Shown here: piece by piece, positions 49,666 through 58,087 of the stretch
Layout of the letters: every line of letters begins with the position of its first letter
Numbering within the stretch: the stretch's first letter is position 1
Assembly (NCBI RefSeq): GCF_008704555.1
Contig: NZ_CP023702.1
Span: 2,418,001-2,482,000, forward strand
Direction of reading: 5' to 3'
Length of the DNA stretch: 64,000 nucleotides
Source: Streptomyces nitrosporeus
GTDB taxonomy: Bacteria > Actinomycetota > Actinomycetes > Streptomycetales > Streptomycetaceae
Notes under the pieces: generated by a model
Seen by the model: only the letters and a program-made list of their open reading frames with translations
Database searches by the model: none
What the model was told of the DNA's origin: nothing
Position numbers and translations under genes: made by a program

Positions 49666-49695
49666 CCGCCCCGCCCGCGGGGCCGGCCCGGCCCG

Positions 49696-50649
49696 TCAGA
49701 CCGCCCGTGCCAGCGGGCTGTGGTGTCTCAGCAGCCACTGGTGGTAGGCGGCCGCCCGCTGGGCCGCCTCGCGGTAGGCCGCCTCCAGCTCCTCGTAGGC
49801 CGCGTCCATGCCGGTGTCCGGGTGTGCCACCAGCAGGAGCCGTACCGCGAGCGGGTCGCCGCGCAGGGGGCGGATCGCCATGTCGTCGCGGGGGCCGGAG
49901 GTGGGCTGGCAGGGGGCGACCGCCTCGCCGAGGACGACGAGTGACGCCGCCGTGAGGTAGTCGCCGTGCAGGACCGGCGGGTCCAGGCCGGCCGCGCCCA
50001 GTACCCGGCGGACCCCGTCCCACTCGCCGTCGACCGAGGGGTCGACCATCCAGCGGTCCCCGGCCAGGTCGTCCAGGTCCACCACGGGCTGCGCGGCCGC
50101 GGGGTGGTCACGCGCGAGGGAGATGAACTGCGGCTCGCGCTCCACGAGTACGCGTTGTACAAGCCCTTCCGGTACGTCCAGGGGGCACCCCTCGACCTCG
50201 TGCACGAACGCGATGTCGAGCCGGCCCCCGGCCACCGCGTGCAGCAGCGCGGTGGCGGAGACATCGACCCTGAGGGAGATGTCGGTACCGGGCAGCCGTA
50301 CCCGCAGGCGGCGCAGCCAGCCGCCGATGACCCGGCTCGCGGTGGAGCCGATGCGCAGCCGGGGGCCGTCCGCGCGGGCCGCCTCGGCTTCGGCGAGTGC
50401 GGCGCCGACCAGCGAGGACATGCCCTCGACGAGGGGGCGGGCCCGGCTGAGCACGGTGCGTCCGAGCAGGGTCGGCCGGCAGCCCGTACGTCCGCGGCTG
50501 AACAGCTCCGCTCCCAGGGCCCTCTCGATCCGCTGGAGTTGGGTGGTCAGCGCGGGCTGGCTGACGCCCAGCCGCCGTGCCGCCTGGTGCAGGCTGCCCG
50601 CGTCGGCGATGGCGCAGAGCGCCCTGAGGTGACGCACCTCGAGCTCCAT
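49696..50649 (-). CDS. snpR: LysR family regulator (SnpR-like)
   Basis: 317 aa from ATG 50649; the frame extends to 50715 but the LysR N-terminus MELEVRHLRALCAIADAGSL begins here. HTH: LHQAARRLGVSQPALTTQLQRIERALG. The rest is the periplasmic-binding-like effector domain. Divergent from a snapalysin gene, the conserved snpR/snpA arrangement, in which the LysR protein activates the protease. Some divergence from canonical SnpR is possible. Confidence 0.88.
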   Translation of the reverse strand: MELEVRHLRALCAIADAGSLHQAARRLGVSQPALTTQLQRIERALGAELFSRGRTGCRPTLLGRTVLSRARPLVEGMSSLVGAALAEAEAARADGPRLRIGSTASRVIGGWLRRLRVRLPGTDISLRVDVSATALLHAVAGGRLDIAFVHEVEGCPLDVPEGLVQRVLVEREPQFISLARDHPAAAQPVVDLDDLAGDRWMVDPSVDGEWDGVRRVLGAAGLDPPVLHGDYLTAASLVVLGEAVAPCQPTSGPRDDMAIRPLRGDPLAVRLLLVAHPDTGMDAAYEELEAAYREAAQRAAAYHQWLLRHHSPLARAV

Positions 50650-50951
50650 GCCGATGAGCGTAGGGCCGTTCGTACGCCCGGCGCCAGATGCCCCTCCCGC
50701 CCGCGCCCCGCGCACAACGCGCTTCGAGCCAGGGGCGGTTGGCCCTCCGCTTCACCCCGGGGGGGGCGCCGGACCGGCCACACGGGTGCGGGCCCGCGCC
50801 GACCGTGGCCGGGGGCCGGTGATAGGGCCGCGCTATCGCCTGCTGACATCATCCGCGGCGGCCCGGGCGGGCCCACACTCTCTGCGTACCTCCACCCCCC
50901 ACCGTCCGTTCACCGGACGGTGATCCACCGGACAGGCAGGAGAAACCCCCC
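50650..50951. other. snpR/snpA intergenic region with LysR site
   Basis: 302 nt. The inverted repeat GATAG-N7-CTATC at 50821-50837 contains a T-N11-A LysR box and is the best operator candidate for control of snpA and snpR. No gene is seen. Confidence 0.55.
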
Positions 50952-51626
50952 ATGGGACACCCCCGAACCGCCCTGGTGTCGGCCGTCGCCGGACTCGGAC
51001 TCGCCGCGACGCTCGGCATCTCACCCGCGGTCGCCGCCACCGCGGCCCCGTCGGCGCCCGCCGCGTCCTCGGCCACCGCCGAGGCGGGTTACGCCGCGTA
51101 CGCCGGATCGAGCGAGAACGCCGCCGCGAACCGGGCGTTCTTCGAGGCCGTGGTGAAGTCGGTCGCCGAGAAGCGCGCCGCCAACCCCGGCGCCCAGGTG
51201 GTCACCGTGGTCTACAGCGCGGCGAACGCCCCCAGTTTCCGCAGCCAGATAGCGGCCAGTACCAGCATCTGGAACAGCTCGGTCAGCAACGTGAAGCTCC
51301 AGGAGGGCTCGAACGCGGACTTCGCCTACTACGAGGGCAACGACTCCCGTGGCTCCTACGCCAGCACCAACGGCCACGGCAGCGGTTACATCTTCCTGGA
51401 CTACGCCCAGAACCGGCAGTACAACTCCACCCGGGTCACCGCGCACGAGACGGGCCACGTCCTCGGGCTGCCCGACCACTACAGCGGCCCGTGCAGCGAG
51501 CTGATGTCGGGCGGCGGCCCCGGCACGTCCTGCACCAACGCCTACCCGAACGCGGCCGAGCGCTCCCGGGTCAACACCCTCTGGCAGTACGGCTTCGCGG
51601 CGGCCGTGGCCCGCGCCGCCTCCTGA
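50952..51626 (+). CDS. snpA: snapalysin (M7 small neutral metalloprotease)
   Basis: 224 aa prepropeptide from ATG 50952 with AGGAG about 10 nt upstream. Signal peptide to about residue 29, short propeptide, then the M7 domain with the zinc motif [12 protein letters not shown] (HExxHxxGxxD). Secreted milk-protein-hydrolysing protease characteristic of Streptomyces. Two Cys in C-S-E-L-M and SCTN are placed for the known disulfide. Ends just before a strong bidirectional hairpin. Confidence 0.96.
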   Translation: MGHPRTALVSAVAGLGLAATLGISPAVAATAAPSAPAASSATAEAGYAAYAGSSENAAANRAFFEAVVKSVAEKRAANPGAQVVTVVYSAANAPSFRSQIAASTSIWNSSVSNVKLQEGSNADFAYYEGNDSRGSYASTNGHGSGYIFLDYAQNRQYNSTRVTAHETGHVLGLPDHYSGPCSELMSGGGPGTSCTNAYPNAAERSRVNTLWQYGFAAAVARAAS

Positions 51627-51646
51627 CCGGAACCAGGCACCCCGGC

Positions 51647-51686
51647 GCACGGGGCCGCTCCGCGACGTCGCGGAGCGGCCCCGTGC
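51647..51686. terminator. 40-bp perfect palindrome, bidirectional terminator
   Basis: Two 20-bp arms with no spacer, between convergent snpA (ends 51626) and the GntR gene (ends 51703). Confidence 0.85.
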
Positions 51687-51702
51687 CCATATCGCCTACC
51701 GC

Positions 51703-52059
51703 TCAGGCGTTCAGCTCGGTACGGACCAGGGCCAGCAGATCGTTCTCCGCCATGCCCAGCTCCCTGGCCTGGGCGACGGCCGTACGGACCGAGTCCAGCA
51801 GCTGTGCCCGGAGGGGGGAGGCCCCCGCGGTGACCACCGCGCCCCGGCCTCTGCGCAGTTCGATCAGTCCTTCCTCGCGCAGCCGCTGGTAGCCGCGCAG
51901 CACGGTGTGGACGTTGACCCCCAGGGAGTCCGCGAGCGCGCGGGCCGCCGGCAGGCGCTCGCCGGCCGCCACCGAGCCGTCGGCCACGGCGCGGCGGGCA
52001 CAGGCGGCGATCTGGTCGCCGAGCGGTACCGCGGACGAGGGATCGACCCGGAAGAGCAC
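51703..52059 (-). CDS. GntR family (YtrA-type) repressor
   Basis: 118 aa from GTG 52059, GGGGAG upstream. Winged helix at the start (PLGDQIAACARRAV, LADSLGVNVHTVLRGYQRLREEGLIELRRGRG) and a short helical dimer tail, without an effector domain: the YtrA subclass. Starts 2 nt after the stop of the DUF1648 gene, so the two are an operon under the inverted repeat at 53051-53082. Confidence 0.92.
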   Translation of the reverse strand: MLFRVDPSSAVPLGDQIAACARRAVADGSVAAGERLPAARALADSLGVNVHTVLRGYQRLREEGLIELRRGRGAVVTAGASPLRAQLLDSVRTAVAQARELGMAENDLLALVRTELNA

Positions 52060-52061
52060 GG

Positions 52062-53039
52062 TCAGCTCTCCCCTCGGTCGCGGCCGGCCAGGGTGTTCAG
52101 CAGCGCGGCCCCGGTGGCGGAGTCGTCGATCGTGACGGTGAACTCCCGGCCGCCCTTCAGCCTGGCCACGATGGCCTCACCGGACCGGAGGATGACGCCC
52201 GAGCCCCCGGGCCGGATGCGGTATCCCCACCCTCCGTACTCGCCGAGGGCCTTGACCTCGCGGCTCGTGGCGCCCTCGACCCGCTCCAGCGGTATGCGTA
52301 CCCGGGGCCAGGGGAGCAGTCCCGAGACGGTGAGTCCACGCCGGTCCACCGTGACGTTCGGGCGGCTGAAGGTCACGAGGAACGCGCCCACCACGACCAG
52401 GGGCAGCCCCGCCGCCGGTCCCGCCTCCACCGTCACGGCGACCCCGCCGGCCGCGAGCGCGACGGCACCCAGCGCCGGCCACCAGGAGGTGGTGCCCCGG
52501 ACCCAGCCCGCGACCTCGCCCTCGGCCAGCGCGATACGGGCCCCGCGCCCGGCCCCCTCGTGTCCCTCCGGGCCGTCCGGCGGGGCGGGCAGCAGCCGGT
52601 TCGCCAGCAGTCCCAGCGCGGCGGCGGCGACCGCCGTGCCGGCGGCGGCGGCCATCTGCCAGGGGGAGAGGGCGGCGGCCGGTCCGCCGTCGGCCGTGTC
52701 GACGTTGGCCAGCAGGGTGGCGGCCGTCAGATAGCCGGTGAAACCGGCCACGGCGTATCCGCTGACGAGGAAGCCGTCGTACGCCCGGCCCCCGCGGAAG
52801 GTGTCACGGGCGGCCAGGAAGGACCACACGGCGCCGAGCAGGACCGGCAGTGCCACCGTGACGAGGAGGAACACCGTCCGGCCGGTGTGCCCGTCGGCCT
52901 TCCCGGAGAACGAGAAGTGACTGGCGACCCGGCCGGGGAGCCGGTCGCCGACCGCGACGACAAGGGCGAGGTCGGTGAGGACGACGAGGACGAACGGCAG
53001 GGCGCCGAGAGCCGCGTACACGAGTTTCCGATGGTTCAT
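52062..53039 (-). CDS. DUF1648 integral membrane protein
   Basis: 325 aa from ATG 53039. DUF1648 signature near the start (LPGRVASHFSFSGKADGH), four or more membrane helices, then a soluble C-terminal domain (RVRIPLERVEGATSREVKALGEYGGW). DUF1648/SdpI-like proteins often confer immunity to peptide toxins or sense membrane stress; here that is only inference from the domain. The neighbouring YtrA-type repressor fits such an inducible membrane system. Confidence 0.85.
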   Translation of the reverse strand: MNHRKLVYAALGALPFVLVVLTDLALVVAVGDRLPGRVASHFSFSGKADGHTGRTVFLLVTVALPVLLGAVWSFLAARDTFRGGRAYDGFLVSGYAVAGFTGYLTAATLLANVDTADGGPAAALSPWQMAAAAGTAVAAAALGLLANRLLPAPPDGPEGHEGAGRGARIALAEGEVAGWVRGTTSWWPALGAVALAAGGVAVTVEAGPAAGLPLVVVGAFLVTFSRPNVTVDRRGLTVSGLLPWPRVRIPLERVEGATSREVKALGEYGGWGYRIRPGGSGVILRSGEAIVARLKGGREFTVTIDDSATGAALLNTLAGRDRGES

Positions 53040-53050
53040 GCATACCTCCG

Positions 53051-53082
53051 TTGTTCGCATGCTAGTAGAACAATGCGAACAA
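53051..53082 (-). promoter_or_regulatory. operator of the DUF1648/GntR operon
   Basis: Perfect inverted repeat TTGTTCGCAT-N12-ATGCGAACAA just upstream of the membrane protein start. Its size and position suit a dimeric GntR/YtrA repressor. Confidence 0.75.
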
Positions 53083-53110
53083 GACAACGAACCTTCCGCC
53101 GGCACACGAA

Positions 53111-53146
53111 GACGCCCCGCCACCGGTGTTCCGGTGACGGGGCGTC
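53111..53146 (-). terminator. hairpin terminator after hypothetical gene
   Basis: 16-bp stem with one mismatch (53111-53126 with 53131-53146) and a 4-nt loop, 35 nt beyond the stop of the 53182-53850 gene. Confidence 0.8.
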
Positions 53147-53181
53147 AGGGGCCAGGAGCCGGCTTCCCGGGCCCTCGCGCT

Positions 53182-53850
53182 TCAGGCCGGTTCGGGCAGG
53201 AAGGCGCCCAGCTGCCGGGGATCGCTGTCGGCCGTCGGGCGGGGGTCGAACTCCCGGCAGCTCCATATCTCCTGGACCAGTCCGGTGCGCCGCTCCCACA
53301 GGGCCGCGAGGTCGGTGTCCTCGGCCGCGTCCCGGTAGGCGTCCTTCGCGTCACGGAAGCAGCCGAGCCCTCCGGAGATCCGCCGGGCCGGCGCCGGCAA
53401 GTAGCCGGACAGGGCGCAGGCCGCGCATATCTGCAGATGCATGTCCGGGGGCAGGATGCGCCGGATCGTGGCCAGGGCCGAGGCGAAGTCGCCCTCCGCC
53501 CTGTTGGATTCATACACCGCTCCGTCCAGGTGGAGGGCGAGGTACAGGTCCGGGTCGGCGCGGCGCAGCGACAGCAGGCAGCTGAGCGTGGCCTGCCGGA
53601 CCGTGCCGGCCACCAGGACCGGCAGCGGCAGGTCCCACTCCAGTACGCAGTCCCCGAGGACCCCGTCCGCCAGGTCGAACAGTCCCGCTTCGGGCGGCGG
53701 TCCGGCCACCGGGCCGAGGCTGTCGAAGCTCTCCCCCTCGAAGTCCGTCCCCCGGACCCGGACGCGGAGCTGCCGTCCGTCTGTGGTGAGGATGACGGCC
53801 TCGGAACCGTGACGGTCCCGGTACCAGCCTGCCCACGACTCATCTGTCAT
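53182..53850 (-). CDS. conserved actinobacterial protein (possibly DUF6304)
   Basis: 222 aa. Starts MTDESWAGWYRDRHGSEA and has an N-terminal beta-rich region and an ICAACALSGYLP segment with two Cys that might bind metal. I think this is the DUF6304 family, with modest confidence; the function is unknown. No signal peptide or membrane helix. Single-gene transcript with its own terminator. Confidence 0.7.
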   Translation of the reverse strand: MTDESWAGWYRDRHGSEAVILTTDGRQLRVRVRGTDFEGESFDSLGPVAGPPPEAGLFDLADGVLGDCVLEWDLPLPVLVAGTVRQATLSCLLSLRRADPDLYLALHLDGAVYESNRAEGDFASALATIRRILPPDMHLQICAACALSGYLPAPARRISGGLGCFRDAKDAYRDAAEDTDLAALWERRTGLVQEIWSCREFDPRPTADSDPRQLGAFLPEPA

Positions 53851-53952
53851 GAGCAGGGACTGTAGCCGCTTCCCCCGCCCCGCCCCCTGCCGCCCTCCCC
53901 TCCCGTCGGCCGCCCCGGGCCCGTACGGCGAAACGCCTGGTAGGAGCGGTAG

Positions 53953-54549
53953 TCAGACACCGCGGGGTTCACGCCACATGGGCCACATCGAAGGTCCGCC
54001 GGGAAGCTCCACCGTCCGGCCCGTGAAGGCGAAGCCGAGACGTTCGTAGAGCCCGCGGCTGCGCTCGCTGCTCGCCTCCAGATAGGCGGGGACGCCCTCC
54101 CGGTCGCAGCGTTCCAGGACTCCGGCGATCAGCGCCTCCCCGATGCCTTCGCCCTGGCACCCGGGAAGGACGCCGATCATCAGCAGGTACTCATGGGCAC
54201 GGTCGTGCGGGTGGACGGCACCGGTCAGCCTGCCCACCAGTTCGGCCCGCTCGTTGTCGGGGTCGGCGGTCTCCCGCATCAGCGCGGGCGTGGTGTCCTC
54301 CCCCTCGGGCTCACCCGCCGGCACCGGAAGCCAGAGGGCGGCGGCCGTGCCGTCCTCCAGCAGGTCGACCCGCCCCTCGGCCAGCGCGACGTCGGCGAAG
54401 ACACCGAGGAACCTGCCGTGCACCGCCTTCCGGTGCGTCTCCTCGGGAAACACCCAGCTGCTCACCGGGTCGTGGTGGAACGCCTCCTCCAGGATCGCCA
54501 CGATCCGGTCCCTGTCCCGCCCGTCCGCCTGCCGTATCCGTACGCCCAT
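53953..54549 (-). CDS. GNAT N-acetyltransferase
   Basis: 198 aa. VRIRQADGRDRDRIVAILEEAF at the start, acetyl-CoA loop GVLPGCQGEGIGEALI, then AYLEASSERSRGLYERLGFAFTG. The family acetylates a wide range of amines; no specific substrate is visible. Confidence 0.88.
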   Translation of the reverse strand: MGVRIRQADGRDRDRIVAILEEAFHHDPVSSWVFPEETHRKAVHGRFLGVFADVALAEGRVDLLEDGTAAALWLPVPAGEPEGEDTTPALMRETADPDNERAELVGRLTGAVHPHDRAHEYLLMIGVLPGCQGEGIGEALIAGVLERCDREGVPAYLEASSERSRGLYERLGFAFTGRTVELPGGPSMWPMWREPRGV

Positions 54550-54651
54550 GACCGGCCCCGCCCCTCAGTACCCTCGTGATGATCTCAACTGGCATACGAG
54601 ATCCTAGGGTTGGCGACGGAAGCCGGTCATCGGCGCCGCCCTGCGGGAGGG

Positions 54652-54691
54652 GGGGCATCTGTTCCCGGTGCGCACCGGGAACAGATGCCCC
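54652..54691. terminator. 40-bp perfect palindrome downstream of polyprenyl synthetase
   Basis: Two 20-bp arms with no spacer, between the polyprenyl synthetase end (54742) and the GNAT start (54549), both on the minus strand. A shorter G-run/C-run flank extends it. Likely a strong terminator. Confidence 0.7.
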
Positions 54692-54741
54692 ACTCCCTCA
54701 GCGCGTCCTCGGTGCGCCTTCAGCCGGTGTCCGGCCGGCCT

Positions 54742-55791
54742 TCAGTGCGTCCTGCGCGTCACGAACTCCGCCAGGGCCAGCAGCTCCTCGGCGGTGGCCG
54801 GATCGGGCACGGCGCGGGAGAGGTGGTGCACGGCCCGCGCCATCCGGTCGGCCGCGCACTCCTGTGCCCAGTCCCGGCCGCCGGCCCGCTCGATCACCTC
54901 CGCCGCCCGGCCGACCTCGCCGGGCGTGTTCATGGGGCCCCCGTAGAGCGCGGCCAGTTCACCGGCGGCCGGTGTACCCGAGGTGAGCGCGGCCACCACC
55001 GGCAGGGATTTCTTGTGGGCGGCGAGGTCCGCGCCGACCGGTTTGCCGGTGCGGCCGGTGTCCCCCCAGATGCCGATCAGGTCGTCGATGAACTGGAAGG
55101 CCAGACCGGACTCCCGGCCGAAACCGTCCATGCTCCTGACCGTCCCCCCGTCGGCCCCGGCGTACAGGGCGCCGAGAGCGCAGGCGCAGCCGAGCAGGGC
55201 GCCCGTCTTGGCGGTGGCCATCGCGAGGCACTCGTCGAGGGTGACGTCGCGGGGTTCGCGCTCCTCCAGCGCGCAGTCGGCCTGCTGCCCGGCGCACAGT
55301 TCGATCACGCAGGCGGAGAGCCGGGCCGCCGCCTCCATGGCCGCGGGGTGCGGGTCCTCCGCCAGCAGCCGCTGCGCGAGGGCGAGCAGGGCGTCACCCG
55401 CGATGACCGCGTCGGGCACTCCGAACAGGGCCCATGCCGTGGGCCGGTGCCTCCGGGTGGTGTCCTCGTCGATGACGTCGTCGTGGAGCAGAGTGAAGTT
55501 GTGGACGAGCTCCACCGCCACGGCCGCCCGCATCGCCGACTCCGCGTCACCGCCCAGCGCCCGGGCGGCGGCGAGGACGAGCGCGGGTCTGATGGCCTTG
55601 CCGGACGGCCCCGCGGTGGGTGTGCCGTCCGCGTCCTGCCAGCCGAAGTGGTAGAGGGCGACCCTGCGGATCGCTCCGGGCAGCGTCTCCACCGCCGCTC
55701 TGAGGTGCGGGCCGACGGCATCGCGGGTGCGCTCCAGGAGCGCCGCCGCCTCGTGCCCTTCCGTCGCGGTGCCCGTACTGGTCATGGACAC
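54742..55791 (-). CDS. polyprenyl synthetase, probable encapsulin cargo
   Basis: 349 aa from GTG 55791, 9 nt after GGAAGGA; an ATG two codons later is also possible. Trans-isoprenyl diphosphate synthase motifs: LLHDDVIDED (FARM) and FQFIDDLIGIWGD (SARM), with GKAIRPALVLAAARALGG before. It makes a C10-C20 allylic diphosphate; chain length cannot be fixed. It is 121 nt downstream of the encapsulin shell gene, and polyprenyl transferases are reported cargo of Family 2 encapsulins. Confidence 0.92.
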   Translation of the reverse strand: MSMTSTGTATEGHEAAALLERTRDAVGPHLRAAVETLPGAIRRVALYHFGWQDADGTPTAGPSGKAIRPALVLAAARALGGDAESAMRAAVAVELVHNFTLLHDDVIDEDTTRRHRPTAWALFGVPDAVIAGDALLALAQRLLAEDPHPAAMEAAARLSACVIELCAGQQADCALEEREPRDVTLDECLAMATAKTGALLGCACALGALYAGADGGTVRSMDGFGRESGLAFQFIDDLIGIWGDTGRTGKPVGADLAAHKKSLPVVAALTSGTPAAGELAALYGGPMNTPGEVGRAAEVIERAGGRDWAQECAADRMARAVHHLSRAVPDPATAEELLALAEFVTRRTH

Positions 55792-55912
55792 GGTCAGTCC
55801 TTCCTGGCGCCTCACGGGCGCCGTGGTCGCGGCCGGACGCGGCCTGCGCCGCACACGGCCCCGGGGCGGGCGGGGCGGGCACCGCCCTGGTCCACCCCGG
55901 GGCCGCCGGGGG

Positions 55913-57316
55913 TCAACGCCAGCGGCTCACCTCGACGTTCTCCAGTACGCCGAGGGCGTCCGGCACCAGGATCGCGGCGGAGTAGTAGGCGGTCACCAGG
56001 TAGGAGATGATCGCCTGCTCGTCGATGCCCATGAAGCGGACCGACAGGCTCGGCTCGATCTCGTCCGGGATGCCGCTCTGCTGGAGCCCGATGACCCCCT
56101 GGTCCGCCTCCCCGGTCCTCATGCAGATGATCGAGGACGTGCGGGCCTCGGACACCGGGATCTTGCTGCACGGGAAGATCGGTACGCCGCGCCAGGCGGG
56201 CACGTGATGGCCGCCGACGTCCACGCTCTCCGGCACCAGCCCGCGCTTGCTGCACTCCCGCCCGAAGGCGGCGATGGCGCGCGGGTGGGCGAGGAACAGC
56301 TTGGAGCCGCGCCGGCGGGAGAGGAGCTCGTCCATGTCGTCGGGACCGGGAACCCCGTCGTGCGGCTGGATCCTCTGCCCGTAGTCGCAGTTGTTGAGCA
56401 GTCCGAACTCGCGGTTGTTGATGATCTCGTGTTCCTGGCGCTCGCGCAGCGCCTCGACCGTGAGCCGCAACTGCTGCTCGGTCTGGTTCATCGGCTGGTT
56501 GTAGAGGTCGGCGACCCGGCTGTGCACCTTCAGCACGGTCTGCGCGACGCTCAGTTCGTACTCCCGGGGCGCCGCCTCGTAGTCGACGAACGTGTGCGGG
56601 ATGACGCTCTCCCCCACGTGCCCGGCCGACAGGTCGATCGCCGCCTCGCCGTAGTGGTTGGTCCGCTGCTGCGGGATGTTCAGCAGTCCGGCGAGATGGG
56701 TGCGGAGCGAATCCGCGCGTTCGGCGAGGTTGAGCACGTCCGCACGGCTGAGGGTCAGCAAGGTGCAGGCGGTGACGGCGCGCGTGGTGTACTCCCACGA
56801 GGCGTCCCCGTCGATCAGGGCGCGGTCACCGAAATAGGCACCGTCGGCGAGGACCCCGAGCACCGTCTCGTCGCCGTAGAGGCCGGTGCCGGTCTTCTCC
56901 ACCTTGCCGTGTGCCAGCAGGTAGACGCGGTCCGCCGCGTCCCCCGCCGTCGCGAGCACCTCGCCGGCGGCCACATCGCGCTGTTCGCACCTGCGGGCCA
57001 GCTCGGCGAGCACCTCCTCGTCCTCGAAGTCCCGCAGAGCGGGAAGTTCGCCGAGCTCCGCGGGGATGACGGCGACCCGGTCGCCGGTCTGGACGAAGGT
57101 CACCCGCCCGTCCCCGACCGAATAGCTCAGCCGCCGGTTCACCCGGTAGGTCCCGCCCTGTACCTGCACCCACGGCAGCATGCGCAGCAGCCACCGGGAG
57201 GTGATCTCCTGCATCTGCGGGGCGGACTTGGTCGTCGTCGCGAGGTTCCGCGCGGCCGCCGTGCCGAGACTCTGCTGCGGCGGCTGCGTGTTGCGAACCT
57301 CTTCACCAACGGACAT
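55913..57316 (-). CDS. Family 2 encapsulin shell protein with cyclic-nucleotide-binding domain
   Basis: 467 aa from ATG 57316, 7 nt after GAGAGG. An HK97-fold shell (N-arm residues 1-90, then [60 protein letters not shown]) interrupted by a cNMP-binding domain at about 91-215 ([32 protein letters not shown]). This is the Family 2B layout. Shells of this type form nanocompartments that carry terpenoid enzymes in actinobacteria. The phosphate-binding cassette is slightly degenerate (FGDRAL), so ligand binding is uncertain. Confidence 0.93.
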   Translation of the reverse strand: MSVGEEVRNTQPPQQSLGTAAARNLATTTKSAPQMQEITSRWLLRMLPWVQVQGGTYRVNRRLSYSVGDGRVTFVQTGDRVAVIPAELGELPALRDFEDEEVLAELARRCEQRDVAAGEVLATAGDAADRVYLLAHGKVEKTGTGLYGDETVLGVLADGAYFGDRALIDGDASWEYTTRAVTACTLLTLSRADVLNLAERADSLRTHLAGLLNIPQQRTNHYGEAAIDLSAGHVGESVIPHTFVDYEAAPREYELSVAQTVLKVHSRVADLYNQPMNQTEQQLRLTVEALRERQEHEIINNREFGLLNNCDYGQRIQPHDGVPGPDDMDELLSRRRGSKLFLAHPRAIAAFGRECSKRGLVPESVDVGGHHVPAWRGVPIFPCSKIPVSEARTSSIICMRTGEADQGVIGLQQSGIPDEIEPSLSVRFMGIDEQAIISYLVTAYYSAAILVPDALGVLENVEVSRWR

Positions 57317-57452
57317 CCGACATCCTCTCAATCATGGGCTGACCTGCGTGAAGAAGCCTTTCAGCAGGGGGTGCCACGCGCTATTACACAAAAGAGTGCG
57401 ATTAATCAGCTTCGAACTGGGCAGGCTGCCGGCGTCGCTGTCCGCGCGCCTT

Positions 57453-57475
57453 AAGTTGCATAGGAGATGCAAGTT
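57453..57475 (+). promoter_or_regulatory. NsrR operator upstream of nsrR
   Basis: AAGTTGCAT-N5-ATGCAAGTT, an imperfect 9-5-9 inverted repeat with six-bp perfect inner arms, 17 nt before the nsrR start. It fits the Streptomyces NsrR consensus and implies autoregulation. Confidence 0.75.
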
Positions 57476-57491
57476 ATCTACTGTGACCCCC

Positions 57492-57941
57492 ATGCGGCTG
57501 ACCAGATTCACCGACGTGGCGCTCCGGGTGCTCATGCGCCTGGCCGTCACCACGGAGAGCGGGGACCTGCCGACCACCCGGGAGGTGGCGGCCACCATGC
57601 AGGTGCCGTACACCCACGCGGCCAAGGTCGTCGCCCGCCTCCAGCACCTCGGCCTGGTCGACGCACGCCGCGGCCGCGGCGGGGGCCTGGCCCTCACGTC
57701 CGCCGGCCGGTCCGCCTCCATCGGCGGCCTGGTGCGCGAACTGGAAGGACCGGGAGAGGTCGTCGACTGCGAAGGCAGCTCCCCCTGCCCCCTGCGCTCA
57801 GCCTGCCGCCTCCGCTCCGCCCTGCGCCTGGCCGAGGACGCCTTCTACGCCACCCTCGACCCGCTCACGGTCGGGGACCTCACCTCCTCCCCCACCGGCC
57901 CGGTCCTCGTCGGCATCAGCAGCGGCCCCGCACCCGGCTGA
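57492..57941 (+). CDS. nsrR: NsrR, [4Fe-4S] nitric-oxide-sensing Rrf2 repressor
   Basis: 149 aa from ATG 57492. Rrf2 winged helix (MRLTRFTDVALRVLMRLA, VAATMQVPYTHAAKVVARLQ) and cluster ligands Cys93, Cys99, Cys105 (DCEGSSPCPLRSAC), the same positions as S. coelicolor NsrR. NO nitrosylates the cluster and releases DNA. It lies directly upstream of hmp and divergent from the encapsulin gene. Confidence 0.95.
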   Translation: MRLTRFTDVALRVLMRLAVTTESGDLPTTREVAATMQVPYTHAAKVVARLQHLGLVDARRGRGGGLALTSAGRSASIGGLVRELEGPGEVVDCEGSSPCPLRSACRLRSALRLAEDAFYATLDPLTVGDLTSSPTGPVLVGISSGPAPG

Positions 57942-58012
57942 TCCGCCCCGGCCCCCTCCACGCGCGCCCCACCGCGCACCGGTTCCACCACGGGCCGGTT
58001 CCGCCGCCCAAA

Positions 58013-58035
58013 AATACGCATTTCACATACCAATT
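58013..58035 (+). promoter_or_regulatory. probable NsrR operator upstream of hmp
   Basis: AATACGCAT-N5-ATACCAATT has the same 9-5-9 architecture as the nsrR site, with a conserved GCAT half and AA/TT ends; about 50 nt before the hmp start. Confidence 0.55.
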
Positions 58036-58087
58036 AGAGTCCGGCCGCCACGGCCGGCCCGCCCACTCGCAACCGAGGAGTCACCCG

